NCBI RefSeq assembly: GCF_002282855.1
Contig: NZ_NRIR01000003.1
Span: 62,001 to 126,000, forward strand
Origin: Paraferrimonas sedimenticola
GTDB lineage: Bacteria > Pseudomonadota > Gammaproteobacteria > Enterobacterales > Shewanellaceae
DNA length: 64,000 nucleotides
Direction: 5' to 3'
The first letter of the stretch is position 1. Every line of letters begins with the position of its first letter. Shown here piece by piece: positions 1 to 8,951 of this stretch. The position numbers and the translations under genes were made by a program. The notes below the pieces were generated by a model. The model searched no databases, was not told where the DNA came from, and was given only the letters and a program-made list of their open reading frames with translations.

Positions 1-327
1 TAAATAGGCAATCTGAGCTTGGCAGGTGTTTGCATAGGGAATGGCTTGGGGGTGTCTTTGTAGGGTTTCCTGATTCAGATTGGCAAGAATAGCTCTCGCC
101 TCTGAGTTACGCCCAAGCATGTAGTAAGCTTCGCACAACAATAATGAGCGCCAGACAAAGTCGAACTCATTTGTCGCATAGTTTAAATGTGGGGTTTGAT
201 GCAGTTGTTCGATGGCTTTTTCGGGGGACTCGTCGATACCAAGGGAAATAGCCCTCAGGTCATCCACATAAGCTTGGGTCATAAAACTGGTCAACACCAG
301 CAATAGCCCCATGATTGTTCTTGCCAT
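1..327 (-). CDS. Exported protein, N-terminal fragment cut by the window edge
   Basis: Reading leftward from ATG at 327 there is an open frame of 109 codons that runs off the window. It begins MARTIMGLLLVLTSFMTQA, a typical Sec signal peptide with likely cleavage before YVDD. The mature part is helical and acidic (ESPEKAIEQLHQTP, LLLCEAYYMLGRNSEARAIL), which resembles a TPR-like repeat: paired helices with a small residue in the turn. The start at 327 follows AAGAGAAA; an in-frame ATG at 351 would add eight residues ahead of the signal peptide and is less likely. Proteins with a periplasmic TPR-like region of this kind are often sensors with a C-terminal signalling domain, but the rest of the gene is missing, so no function is assigned. 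Confidence 0.6.
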   Translation of the reverse strand, partial: MARTIMGLLLVLTSFMTQAYVDDLRAISLGIDESPEKAIEQLHQTPHLNYATNEFDFVWRSLLLCEAYYMLGRNSEARAILANLNQETLQRHPQAIPYANTCQAQIAYL

Positions 328-594
328 CGCTTTCTCTTGTTCACTCTCCATGTGTATAGCGGAACTTTAATACAGTTGACTAGGGTTTTGAAGAGTTTCC
401 CTGCCTCTGGGTCAGTATGAGGAGAGTCTTCAAGACCAATCTCACATTAAAGGCCAAGATTTAACAAAATATATGCACAAACTAGTTCACAGACTTTGGT
501 ACTTGGGGTTTTGCCGGAGCTTTTATACCGCTATATTAGCGTTTGAACCTCAAAGGTTTATTGGAAGAAAATAGAAAATAACGGATTTGAAAAG

Positions 595-1080
595 ATGAAT
601 AAGAAAATTTTAGCCTTGGTCATGGGATGCGCTCTGGCGAGTGGCTGTTCAAGTATTGTAAGTAAATCAGACTACGCTGTGGCGATTAATAGTAATCCTG
701 GTGGAGCGTCTTTTGTCATCACTAATCGCGATGGTCAAAAAGTAGAAAGTGGTGTCACACCTTCAACGGTAACGCTTAGTTCCTCTTCGGGATACTTTAA
801 AGGCGAAAGCTACACCGTCGTGCTCCAAAAAGAAGGTTATTCAGAGAAAACCTATACCTTAACCAGTTCCATAGACGGCTGGTACTTTGGCAATATCCTG
901 TTGGGCGGTTTGATTGGTATGCTAATTGTCGATCCTGCGACCGGTGCTATGTACAACCTACCGGAGCGCGCGGACATCTCGCTAGATGCCAACACGGCTT
1001 CTGCACCGAATGGCGAGCTGCGCATAGCAACTCTAGATTCCTTAAGCGAGGATCAAAAACTGGCTTTGGTTAAGATCTAA
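595..1080 (+). CDS. Small lipoprotein with a PEGA-like domain
   Basis: A 161-residue protein with a lipoprotein signal peptide: basic start, hydrophobic core, lipobox LASGC with the acylated cysteine at residue 18. Residues about 30-75 (AINSNPGGASFVITNRDG, then GVTPSTVTL) have the pattern of PEGA or surface-carbohydrate-type beta domains, in which a modified name-like value is followed by a short threonine-rich strand. Residues about 97-122 contain a glycine-rich hydrophobic stretch (GNILLGGLIGMLIVDPATG) as in glycine-zipper envelope proteins. It is monocistronic, divergent from the truncated exported gene. No enzyme motif is visible. The lipoprotein call is secure; the role in the envelope is not known. 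Confidence 0.75.
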   Translation: MNKKILALVMGCALASGCSSIVSKSDYAVAINSNPGGASFVITNRDGQKVESGVTPSTVTLSSSSGYFKGESYTVVLQKEGYSEKTYTLTSSIDGWYFGNILLGGLIGMLIVDPATGAMYNLPERADISLDANTASAPNGELRIATLDSLSEDQKLALVKI

Positions 1081-1124
1081 CGAGTTGTTAGCTATAGTCG
1101 CAGCAAAGCGTTGGGTGCCGTCTA

Positions 1125-1517
1125 TTACCCAGCGCTTTGCGGCTTGTAGCCTTTCAAATGCTCCACCACACCCGCATCCATATGGTCCATGTGCTCGCTT
1201 AAACGGTTTGCCAAAGCGACCGAGAAAAACTCGCGCATGGGCTTGAATTCGCGGCTCATTTGCCACTCTTCAAATGCTAGTTTCATGTCGCTTAGACAGG
1301 CAGTATGGGCTTGTTTATGGGCTTGATAATCGGGATATTGACTGGCGGCCATTTGCATCTCTTCATAGATGAAATGTCGTCTGTGCTGTTGAATTAAATC
1401 TAGGATCAGCGTGTCGATAGCTTCGTAGTCGAAAGGGAGTCCTTGAATTTTGCGCTGCAACTGGGCGGTTACTCTTTCAAGTGCCTGATGTTGCTGATGA
1501 ATCTGCTCAATACTCAA
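1125..1517 (-). CDS. Hemerythrin-domain protein
   Basis: A 130-residue cytoplasmic protein with the di-iron hemerythrin ligand set: an N-terminal histidine (IHQQHQAL), HxxxE in HFIYEE near residue 48, HxxxH in HKQAH near residue 67, and HxxxxD in HMDHMD near residue 112. The length is right for a single-domain bacteriohemerythrin. The family binds O2 or NO at a non-haem di-iron centre and serves oxygen or nitric-oxide storage, sensing or iron handling. The only usable start in frame is TTG at 1517; no strong Shine-Dalgarno is seen before it, so the start is less sure than the family. No partner gene is adjacent. Confidence 0.85.
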   Translation of the reverse strand: MSIEQIHQQHQALERVTAQLQRKIQGLPFDYEAIDTLILDLIQQHRRHFIYEEMQMAASQYPDYQAHKQAHTACLSDMKLAFEEWQMSREFKPMREFFSVALANRLSEHMDHMDAGVVEHLKGYKPQSAG

Positions 1518-1685
1518 TGGATGTCTCGGTCTTGGGGAAACAGGTGATTACACAATTGTATCAGTGCGCACTAATATTGCCTGAATTTATCCTTAACGCT
1601 GTGATCATTCCCGCAGGAAAAATGTTATTTAAGCCGTTAATTTGTCCTGTGATTTTGGTTGAGGACCACAAGCGATAGGTTTCAC

Positions 1686-1714
1686 TTGAGACAGACTAAC
1701 TGGCGTGCTAGTAT
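1686..1714 (+). promoter_or_regulatory. Candidate sigma70 promoter of rplY
   Basis: TTGAGA at 1686-1691 and TAGTAT at 1709-1714 are separated by exactly 17 bases. Transcription would start near 1721, just at the foot of the leader hairpin, leaving a leader of about 60 bases before the rplY start. Seen by eye only. Confidence 0.5.
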
Positions 1715-1721
1715 TCGCGCT

Positions 1722-1751
1722 CCCAAATCACTGGTCGCAAGTGACTTTGGG
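1722..1751 (+). promoter_or_regulatory. Hairpin in the rplY leader
   Basis: CCCAAATCACT (1722-1732) pairs with AGTGACTTTGGG (1740-1751) with a single bulged base and a seven-base loop, in the untranslated leader of the gene for L25. There is no T-run after it, so it is not a terminator. Autogenous control of rplY through its leader has been reported in E. coli and relatives, and this hairpin is in the right place for such control. Confidence 0.45.
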
Positions 1752-1783
1752 TTACATTCAATTTTATATAGAGAGTAAAGATT

Positions 1784-2071
1784 ATGTCTTTCGTATTCGA
1801 AGCAACTCAGCGTGAAGAGATAGGGAAAGGTGCGAGCCGCCGCCTACGTCATGCTGGTCAAATCCCTGCGGTTATCTACGGCCCAGGTAAAGAGCCTGTA
1901 TCTGTTGTTCTAGACCACGACAAAGTATTCCACGCCCAAGAAAAAGCTGAGTTCTACTCAGAAGTTCTGACCATCGTGGTAGCTGGTACTGAGCACAAAG
2001 TTAAGGTTCAAGACATCCAACGTCACGCGTTCAAGCCTAAGCTTGTTCACTTGGACTTCAAATTTGCTTAA
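1784..2071 (+). CDS. rplY: 50S ribosomal protein L25
   Basis: A 95-residue protein that follows E. coli L25 along its whole length: [20 protein letters not shown] at the N-terminus, [20 protein letters not shown] in the middle and [18 protein letters not shown] at the end. L25 binds 5S rRNA in the large subunit. This is the short form, without the C-terminal domain of the longer CTC-type proteins, as usual in gammaproteobacteria. It stands alone between a recognisable promoter with a leader hairpin and a strong terminator. The ATG follows a GAGAG-type ribosome site (TATAGAGAGTAAAG). Confidence 0.97.
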   Translation: MSFVFEATQREEIGKGASRRLRHAGQIPAVIYGPGKEPVSVVLDHDKVFHAQEKAEFYSEVLTIVVAGTEHKVKVQDIQRHAFKPKLVHLDFKFA

Positions 2072-2093
2072 TTGAGCAAATGGATGTGAAAAA

Positions 2094-2116
2094 AGGCGCT
2101 TTAAGCGCCTTTTTTT
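2094..2116 (+). terminator. Rho-independent terminator after rplY
   Basis: AGGCGCT-tta-AGCGCCT stem-loop followed by seven T. An A-run on the left side means it can also work for the minus strand, where tamB ends at 2134. Confidence 0.9.
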
Positions 2117-2133
2117 GTGCCTGTTGCGCGGCT

Positions 2134-5100
2134 TTATTGAGGCTCTGGTGCGCCAATGTCGAAGCTGTAATACATATCTAAGGTTTGCTCGATGGACTGG
2201 CTGACACTTTCTAAGTAAAGCTTGGGAAATAGAAAGTAGCGCACGGTCAGCTGGTTTTCCGCATTGAGTACGCCCACACCGTATTTGACCATCAAGTCTT
2301 CGCCAATATAGCCGCTTAGAGCAACGCGACCATCGTCGTTGGTATCGACTTTGACATTGTTAAAACCAATCTTCTCGGCGACATTGCTCGCTTGTTGGCC
2401 GATATTGTTAATCACCCCAACGTTACCACTGACCGACAAGGCTGCAGCGGCGAGCATGCTGTTGTCATCACCACTGGACGAGTTAAATCCGCGACCATTG
2501 ACGATATAGGACAGGATTTCGGCTTGCTCCATCGATGGGTTTGAAAAGAAATCCACTTCTGGCTTGGCGGCAGTGCCGGTTATTCGAACACCAGCGGTCA
2601 CATCTTCAGATTTGATTTCGCGTACGGCTTCGACGTTGAGATTGGGTAAAGACGGAGGCCCGGAGAACTGCAGGTCACCGCGAGGGATGGACAGTCGTTG
2701 CCCCATGAAACGATAGTTGCCTTCGTTAATGCGAATATCGCCAAACAGCAGCGGTGGCTTGGCGGGCTCTTGCTGAAAATTCAGAGCTCCGGCGAGTTTG
2801 CCCGTGAGCCCGAACCCTGAAATACTGACTTCTGGACCCACGTTGATATTGATTTGGGCGCTTAAGTCGAGTGCTTGAGCGACTGTGTCACCTTGTCCTT
2901 GAGCGTCAACAAAAATTACGTCTTTCGACACTTGCACGCCACCTTCGGCCAGCTCAGCCAATTCCACTTTACCTTCTGGGACCACAATGTCTCCGCGAAG
3001 GCGAATGACCTCTTTGCCAAAAGACATATCCAAGTTTGGACTGACTTTTAAAATGGCTAGAGGAGGGTAGATTACCGACAGTTTGTCGCCAGTTAGGTTG
3101 AGATCCCCTTGAAGGCTGGCGTCAGCCCAAGTCAGCTCGGCGTTGAGACTACCGGGGCCATCTCCGACGACAAAACTAGAATCTAGATCTAATTCGTTGC
3201 CGCTAAACTTGGCGGTCAACTGCAAAGAATCCACATCCGTCGGATTGAGTTTATTGGCAAAGGCGCCATCTTTGAGCTCAAACTCTCCTTGTAATTCGGG
3301 CTGGGTCAAATTGCCGCCAATTTGCAGGTTGGCCTGGGACGTGCCCTTTAAAACCGTGACATTGGGCAGTAGCGGCTGCAGTGGACTTAAGTCAAACCTG
3401 TCTAGCCTTAGCTCACCCCTCATTGGTCGTGGGTCTTCAAGTTCAAGCGCCCAGTCGGCATTCAAAGACAGCCAATCGCCAGCGATAAATTCTAAGTCAC
3501 TGGTGACTTGTTCTGGCGATACGCTAGCCTTAGCTTGCAAGGTCTGATAATCCAGAGTCACCGAAATTGGTTTCTCTTCTTGCTCGAGCTGTCGTGTCAA
3601 AGTGACAGCGCCAGGTTCAAAGGCGAGCTGAATTTCTGCGGTCGGTGGTAAATCTGGTTGCCATTTGGCCTGAGCATCTAACGATGCGTTACCTCGCCAG
3701 TCCAAGTTGTCGGGCATCAAAGGCTCGATTAAGGCACCCACATCACCGCGAAACGCTATTTCAGCATCACCGCTTTGTGCCAATTGCACTGCTTCGTTTA
3801 GACAAAGACTGGCGTGCTGGTGTTGCCAGCAATGAGCGGAAACTTCTCCAATGCTGTTGTTGATATCGAACTGATATTCGATGGGTTGCTGTTGCGCCCA
3901 AGGACCAATTAGGTAACTGAGTCGAGTTTGATAAAGCTCCCCGGACACGATTTGTTTGTCTGGGTCGTAGCGGTTGGCTAGTTTTAGCGCGAGTTCGAGA
4001 TCACCGGCACTGCTGAGTGTCGCAAACTGCTCGGTTAACTGCCCTTTAAGACCTAGCCTCAAGTTGTATTGTTGCAGTCCTGCAAGCTGCCAGCGCTCTG
4101 AGCGCAATGATGCTCGAAAGTCGTGCTCATTGAGTGGGAAGTAGAAGCCTTTAATCGAAAGCGCTTCGATTTGATGTTCCAAAAAACCAACACGTGCGCT
4201 TGAGCCTTGGAATACCACATTGGGATTGGCCTCTTCGCCAATGACTTTGAACTCAAGCTGTAAATCGCCGTTGGCATCGCCATGCCATTGCTCTAATCCG
4301 GCAAGGTTTAATGTGGCACTGATGTCCCACTGTTCGTTCACCTCGCCTTGTGCTTCAAATACGCTGTCTTTAGCGGTGAGTTTCAGTTTGGGGATCTTAG
4401 GACGCAGGCTTTGGTCTATGTCCAAATCCCCTTCAAGCGCGAAGGGGATGTCCAGATAACGACCTTCTAAGTCGGTCTGAGCTAAGGTGACTTTCCAGTC
4501 CTCACCACGGTAGTGACCACTGCTATTTAGCTGCCCTGAGATGTAGTCAGGTAGGCTTTGATGAATTTGGCTAAGTAACAATTGTTGAGCGTCCAACTCG
4601 GCATCCCAAGCGACCCCGTTCTGATAATCGAGCCAGCCACTGGCTTGCAACTCACCTTGCTCGCCGCTGAGTTGTATAGATGACAGTTGTAACCGTCCAA
4701 TTTCATGCTCGGCTTGTAAATTAGCCTTAAGGCGCGCCAATTCTGGAAGCACCAACTCGCCACTCAATTCAACTTCTTGCTGTTCTACAGTGCCAGAAGC
4801 TGAGATTGTTCCCTGTTGCAGCTGATACTCGGGTTTTTGAGTTGGCCAGTGGGCCTGGTCAACATCAATGTTGGCATTGAATGGAATGCTGGCTTGGGTC
4901 AGATCCGCCTGCCCAGTTAGCGCCAGCTGATATAGCTCGCTGGCTTGCAGCGCTATGGTGAGGTCAGCAAGCGAGCCTTGGGCTTCTAGCTGTAAGGCCT
5001 GGCCATTAAAGTCAGGCATAAGGTCGAACTCTTGCAACTGGCCACCTAGGCTCAAACTTAGCGGGTAGGGATGTTCTAATTGTGCTTGGGCATCGGCGTT

Positions 5101-5937
5101 GAGATTGGCCCAAGGGTGCACTAATGACAACTGGTTTATCTGGGCTTGAGTGCCGTGCCAGCTAGCACCTAAGCTCAAGCGCTCAAACTTGTGTTCAAGC
5201 CCGGCCACTTTGTACTCGCCGCCATCCACCACTAGCTGTTTAAGCTCGATGGGGAAGGGCAGTGCGATTGTCGGCAGTTGCGCGAGCGCCCAAGCCTCAT
5301 CGGTTTCAGTACTAGTAGCTGCGGAGGCCATTGGATTTGGCGTCACAGCTTGTGCGCTTGCGGCGGCAGGCTCACTGGCGTTGGGTTCGGAATCGGATTC
5401 AGGCTTTGGCTCATAGTAATGAAGTTGTGCCAGATACAAGGACTCAACGCTAAGCCCACTTCGGTCAAATAAGGCACTAAGGGTAAGACTTTGCCAGCCG
5501 ATGTTATGCCCAAAAACATCCAGTTTCACCCCGTCCAGTTGTCCATGCTCGAGTTGAATGGCAATCGGTAGCACAAAGCCTTCACTGGATTCTGTTTCAA
5601 CCTCAGGCTCGCTGGTTTCAGTTTCACTTAGCTCAAAGGTCACCGACTGACTGACTAGGCGATTAACGCAGACTCGAGTTTGTAGCAGGCAGCCAGGACG
5701 CCACTGTAACTCGACACCGCTCGCCTGCAAATTTATTCCGTCGCTTTGCCAGCCTAATTGCTTGAGTTGCAGGGCGCTATTGAGCTGCCCGCTTTGATAC
5801 TCAAGGGTCAGTCCGGGAACCCATTTGTCGGCCGCAAATATTAGCAGCCGTGCGCCTAGGCTGGTGCCGATTAGCAGGGCTAGCGTAATTAGCAAGACCA
5901 GAGGAATGGATGCTATCCAAACTAACTTGCGCTTCAT
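2134..5937 (-). CDS. tamB: TamB, inner-membrane subunit of the translocation and assembly module
   Basis: A 1267-residue protein, normal length for TamB. Residues about 5-30 form the single inner-membrane anchor (WIASIPLVLLITLALLIGTS). The rest is a very long repetitive beta-strand region of AsmA/TamB type, with alternating hydrophobic residues that shape a lipid-conducting groove across the periplasm. The C-terminal 350 residues carry the conserved TamB (DUF490) domain, including FGDIRINEGNYRFMGQRL and IVNGRG near the end. TamB works with the outer-membrane barrel TamA in insertion of outer-membrane proteins and in phospholipid transport to the outer membrane. It lies 21 bases after tamA on the same strand, so the pair is one operon. 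An Ala/Glu/Ser/Pro-rich linker near residues 180-215 is low complexity. Confidence 0.95.
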   Translation of the reverse strand: MKRKLVWIASIPLVLLITLALLIGTSLGARLLIFAADKWVPGLTLEYQSGQLNSALQLKQLGWQSDGINLQASGVELQWRPGCLLQTRVCVNRLVSQSVTFELSETETSEPEVETESSEGFVLPIAIQLEHGQLDGVKLDVFGHNIGWQSLTLSALFDRSGLSVESLYLAQLHYYEPKPESDSEPNASEPAAASAQAVTPNPMASAATSTETDEAWALAQLPTIALPFPIELKQLVVDGGEYKVAGLEHKFERLSLGASWHGTQAQINQLSLVHPWANLNADAQAQLEHPYPLSLSLGGQLQEFDLMPDFNGQALQLEAQGSLADLTIALQASELYQLALTGQADLTQASIPFNANIDVDQAHWPTQKPEYQLQQGTISASGTVEQQEVELSGELVLPELARLKANLQAEHEIGRLQLSSIQLSGEQGELQASGWLDYQNGVAWDAELDAQQLLLSQIHQSLPDYISGQLNSSGHYRGEDWKVTLAQTDLEGRYLDIPFALEGDLDIDQSLRPKIPKLKLTAKDSVFEAQGEVNEQWDISATLNLAGLEQWHGDANGDLQLEFKVIGEEANPNVVFQGSSARVGFLEHQIEALSIKGFYFPLNEHDFRASLRSERWQLAGLQQYNLRLGLKGQLTEQFATLSSAGDLELALKLANRYDPDKQIVSGELYQTRLSYLIGPWAQQQPIEYQFDINNSIGEVSAHCWQHQHASLCLNEAVQLAQSGDAEIAFRGDVGALIEPLMPDNLDWRGNASLDAQAKWQPDLPPTAEIQLAFEPGAVTLTRQLEQEEKPISVTLDYQTLQAKASVSPEQVTSDLEFIAGDWLSLNADWALELEDPRPMRGELRLDRFDLSPLQPLLPNVTVLKGTSQANLQIGGNLTQPELQGEFELKDGAFANKLNPTDVDSLQLTAKFSGNELDLDSSFVVGDGPGSLNAELTWADASLQGDLNLTGDKLSVIYPPLAILKVSPNLDMSFGKEVIRLRGDIVVPEGKVELAELAEGGVQVSKDVIFVDAQGQGDTVAQALDLSAQININVGPEVSISGFGLTGKLAGALNFQQEPAKPPLLFGDIRINEGNYRFMGQRLSIPRGDLQFSGPPSLPNLNVEAVREIKSEDVTAGVRITGTAAKPEVDFFSNPSMEQAEILSYIVNGRGFNSSSGDDNSMLAAAALSVSGNVGVINNIGQQASNVAEKIGFNNVKVDTNDDGRVALSGYIGEDLMVKYGVGVLNAENQLTVRYFLFPKLYLESVSQSIEQTLDMYYSFDIGAPEPQ

Positions 5938-5958
5938 GCTGCGAATTCCATAGCCATA

Positions 5959-7767
5959 TTACAACTCCGAACCGATTGAAATGTGCAGTCTCCAAGGGCG
6001 GTTTTTGCGATCTTCAACCCCTTTTACCGCGACACCTAAATCCAGTTTGATTGGCCCAATAGGGGTTATCCAGTGAATACCAGCACCGACTGAGGTAACA
6101 GGGGTAAACTGGCGGCTGTTAAATGCGTTACCCGAATCGACGAATAGCGCCGAGCGCCACTGCTGAGTCCAGTAGTACTGATATTCGACACTGCCCACTA
6201 ATAAGTATCGCCCACCAATGGTTTCTTTGGTGGGATTACCCAATTCGTCGACGTTGTCAACGCGCGGTCCCAATTCGTTGAGGTTAAAGCCACGGATCGA
6301 GTTGTCACCACCGGCAAAGAAGCGCAGCGAAGGGGCGGTTAGCGGAATATCATCGTCGTTAATCAGGTTAGCGCCAATGTCGGCACGGGCGACAAATCTG
6401 TGTTTATCAAAGAAGGTCTCGATGAATTTGTAACCGGCATAAAGGCGGGTTAGACGGACCTCAGAGCCTAATGAGGGCTCGGCAAAGTCAGCGCTGTAGC
6501 TTTGCCGATAGCCGGACTTAGGGTCCAGACTGGCATCGCCACGCCGAGTTTGCGACAGGCTCACTCCTGGCATGGCAAACAATGGCGCAAAATTTTCGCC
6601 CTCTTGTACATAGTGCTCGCGTAGGGCGGTCAGCGAATAACTAAAAATCCAGTTGTTGGCCCAGCGTTTTTGTCGAGCGGCACGCAGTCGATACAAATCA
6701 CTTTCGAGCTGTTTGCCACCGGAAAACTCACCAGTCGCTTCGTCTTGAGTTTGTATCAGACCGTATTTGTTGCGAATTAACTCAGCCGACAAGCGCAATT
6801 GGTCATCCAAAGCGTGGCTTAGTGGAATGGTATAGACATGGGCGAAACGCGGGCGCTCAGAGTATTCAATACTGGTTTCTTGATGGTGCCCGAAGCGGTT
6901 GATTACCGGCGTTCGCCAAGCCAGCCTGACCCTAGGGCCGGTGTCCGTTGAAATACCAGCACCCACCTCGATACCGTGCTTAGGGCGAGGGAAGACTTCA
7001 ACTTTCACTGGTACTTGTTTGTCCACCGCCGCGTCCACTTGTGGAATCACCTTGATGTTAGAGAAGTAGCCTGTCTCTAACAAATTGCGGTTTAACGTAC
7101 TGATGTCTTTAGTGTTATAGGGTGTGCCTGGCTCAAAAGGAATCAGAGTTTCCAGTACGTCTAGGTTGATTTGAGTGCCTTCGAAAGTGACTTCCCCAAG
7201 GGTATAGCGCTCACCGGCGTCATAGATAAAGTGGATATCAGCCACGTTAGTATCGCGATTGACTTCGATATCCGAACGAGCAAAAGAGCCGTCGAAATAG
7301 CCGCGTGCTAACCCCATGGATTGAAAGTCAGACTTAAAGGTTTCGTAGTCGCCGTGGTGCAGAGGGCGGTCGGGTTGTAGTTGAGCTTGGTCTAGATATT
7401 CGTTAAACGCGGGGTCTTCTACACCATCACCGAGAATCTGAATGTCGATGCGGCGGATCTTGACGCGCTCACCGGGAATCACTGTTAAGGTTAGCTGCCA
7501 TACGGGTTGGTCTTTGTTGACCGATTGCAGAATGCGCGCCTGATAATAACCCAAGGATTCAAAGGCATGCTGGCTCTTTTTCTCTAGGCTGAACAAAAAG
7601 GAGGCGCGCTCATCATCGTTTTGTGGCAAGCTCCCAAAGTGCGCTTTTAGGTTGTTAGCCAACTGTTGATCCGCTCCTTCTATGACAAGAGCGAGATTGT
7701 CTTCCGCAGCGCTTACGTGAGCACTCAAAGCGAACAGCAGTGGTAAGAAATACAGTCGGTTAGGCAT
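5959..7767 (-). CDS. tamA: TamA, outer-membrane Omp85-family barrel
   Basis: A 602-residue precursor with a signal peptide ending HVSA before AEDN. Residues about 25-265 form three POTRA-type repeats (for example VKIRRIDIQILGDG and LGEVTFEGTQINLD); residues about 270-602 form the 16-strand barrel with the Omp85 motifs FFAGGDNSIRGFNLNELGPR and a C-terminal aromatic-rich strand ending in ISIGSEL. TamA, with TamB, assists assembly of outer-membrane proteins such as autotransporters. It is the first gene of the tamA-tamB operon, and its start is divergent from the exported asparaginase-like gene at 7914. Length, domain order and operon partner all agree. Confidence 0.95.
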   Translation of the reverse strand: MPNRLYFLPLLFALSAHVSAAEDNLALVIEGADQQLANNLKAHFGSLPQNDDERASFLFSLEKKSQHAFESLGYYQARILQSVNKDQPVWQLTLTVIPGERVKIRRIDIQILGDGVEDPAFNEYLDQAQLQPDRPLHHGDYETFKSDFQSMGLARGYFDGSFARSDIEVNRDTNVADIHFIYDAGERYTLGEVTFEGTQINLDVLETLIPFEPGTPYNTKDISTLNRNLLETGYFSNIKVIPQVDAAVDKQVPVKVEVFPRPKHGIEVGAGISTDTGPRVRLAWRTPVINRFGHHQETSIEYSERPRFAHVYTIPLSHALDDQLRLSAELIRNKYGLIQTQDEATGEFSGGKQLESDLYRLRAARQKRWANNWIFSYSLTALREHYVQEGENFAPLFAMPGVSLSQTRRGDASLDPKSGYRQSYSADFAEPSLGSEVRLTRLYAGYKFIETFFDKHRFVARADIGANLINDDDIPLTAPSLRFFAGGDNSIRGFNLNELGPRVDNVDELGNPTKETIGGRYLLVGSVEYQYYWTQQWRSALFVDSGNAFNSRQFTPVTSVGAGIHWITPIGPIKLDLGVAVKGVEDRKNRPWRLHISIGSEL

Positions 7768-7913
7768 ATTTTGCAGTGACAGCGTTAAGGCTCGAGCAGT
7801 CCGTGGCGATATACTGGCTAATTTAACAAGTTAGCTTTAAAAATTATACGCCAAGGGATCAATCCTGAGAGACATACGGCTAAAAATTTAAAAACTAAAA
7901 ATAGGCTAATTCG

Positions 7914-8933
7914 ATGAAATCTATGTATTGCGCCGCGCTGGCGCTGACTCTGGGGGCAATTAGCACCCAATTACAGGCTCAACAAAATCCTTTCTCAATT
8001 GCGATTCACGGCGGAGCGGGAACCATTTCTAAGGCAAAGCTGACTCCCGCCCAAATCGCCCAATACGAAGCTAAGTTAGCGGAAGCAGTCAATGCCGGCT
8101 ATGCGGTGCTAGAGCAGGGCGGTAGCAGTTTGGATGCAGTGTCCAAGGCGGTGACCATTCTCGAAGCTTCGCCCTTGTTTAACGCGGGTGTGGGTGCGGT
8201 TTACACCTATGATGGCGCTCACGAGCTGGATGCCGCCATCATGGACGGCAAAACCTTAAACGCCGGTGCAGTAGCGTCGGTGCGTCACGTGAAAAGCCCG
8301 ATTCAGTTAGCTCGCTTGGTAATGGAAGAGTCACCGCACGTGATGCTCGCTGGCGCGGGTGTCGAAGAGTTTGCCATTGCACAGCAATTGCCATTGGTGA
8401 CCAATGACCATTTCTCAACCGATAGCCGTTACCAGTCACTGCTAAAAGCCAAAGAAAAGCTCCGCAAGAACCAAAAGCACAGCCATCAAGCAGCAGTGGA
8501 AGCCCTACCTCTGGACTACAAGTACGGCACCGTAGGCGCGGTAGCACTGGATAAATCCGGTAACTTGGCTGCGGCAACCTCAACCGGTGGTATGACGGCA
8601 AAGCGTTATGGCCGTGTGGGTGATGCGCCGATTATCGGTGCGGGTACCTACGCCGAAAATGGTGTTTGTGCAATTTCTGCCACGGGGCATGGGGAGTATT
8701 TTATTCGCTACCAAGTGGCTTCGGATATCTGTGCTCGCGCTAAGTATCAGCAGCAACCTTTGGCCAAAACCGCCGACGTGGTTATCAATCAAGTGTTGGT
8801 TGAGGCCGGTGGCTCTGGTGGCGTGATTGCGGTGGATGCCCAAGGTAATGTCAGCATGCCGTTTAATTCTGAGGGAATGTATCGCGCCTCGCGCAAATCC
8901 GGTGAAGCGGCTGTGGTTGCTATCTGGAAGTAG
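7914..8933 (+). CDS. Exported isoaspartyl peptidase / type III L-asparaginase
   Basis: A 339-residue Ntn-hydrolase precursor of the plant-type asparaginase family. Residues 1-22 are a signal peptide (TQLQA before QQNPFS), so the enzyme is periplasmic. The family hallmarks are present: AIHGGAGTISK near residue 30, NAGVGAVYTYDGAHELDAAIMDG near 90-112, and KYGTVGAVALD, where Thr206 is the residue that becomes the N-terminal nucleophile after self-cleavage into alpha and beta chains. STGGMTAKRYGRVGD and the C-terminal GHGEYFIRY complete the substrate pocket. These enzymes cleave beta-aspartyl dipeptides and asparagine. It is a single gene divergent from tamA; the long downstream spacer is full of palindromic repeats. 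Confidence 0.92.
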   Translation: MKSMYCAALALTLGAISTQLQAQQNPFSIAIHGGAGTISKAKLTPAQIAQYEAKLAEAVNAGYAVLEQGGSSLDAVSKAVTILEASPLFNAGVGAVYTYDGAHELDAAIMDGKTLNAGAVASVRHVKSPIQLARLVMEESPHVMLAGAGVEEFAIAQQLPLVTNDHFSTDSRYQSLLKAKEKLRKNQKHSHQAAVEALPLDYKYGTVGAVALDKSGNLAAATSTGGMTAKRYGRVGDAPIIGAGTYAENGVCAISATGHGEYFIRYQVASDICARAKYQQQPLAKTADVVINQVLVEAGGSGGVIAVDAQGNVSMPFNSEGMYRASRKSGEAAVVAIWK

Positions 8934-8951
8934 GTGTATTGAATTAACACT

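Noticed and set aside
1481-1678. Plus-strand 65-codon frame overlapping the hemerythrin start
   Set aside because: No ribosome site or family pattern; it lies mostly in the non-coding space before rplY.
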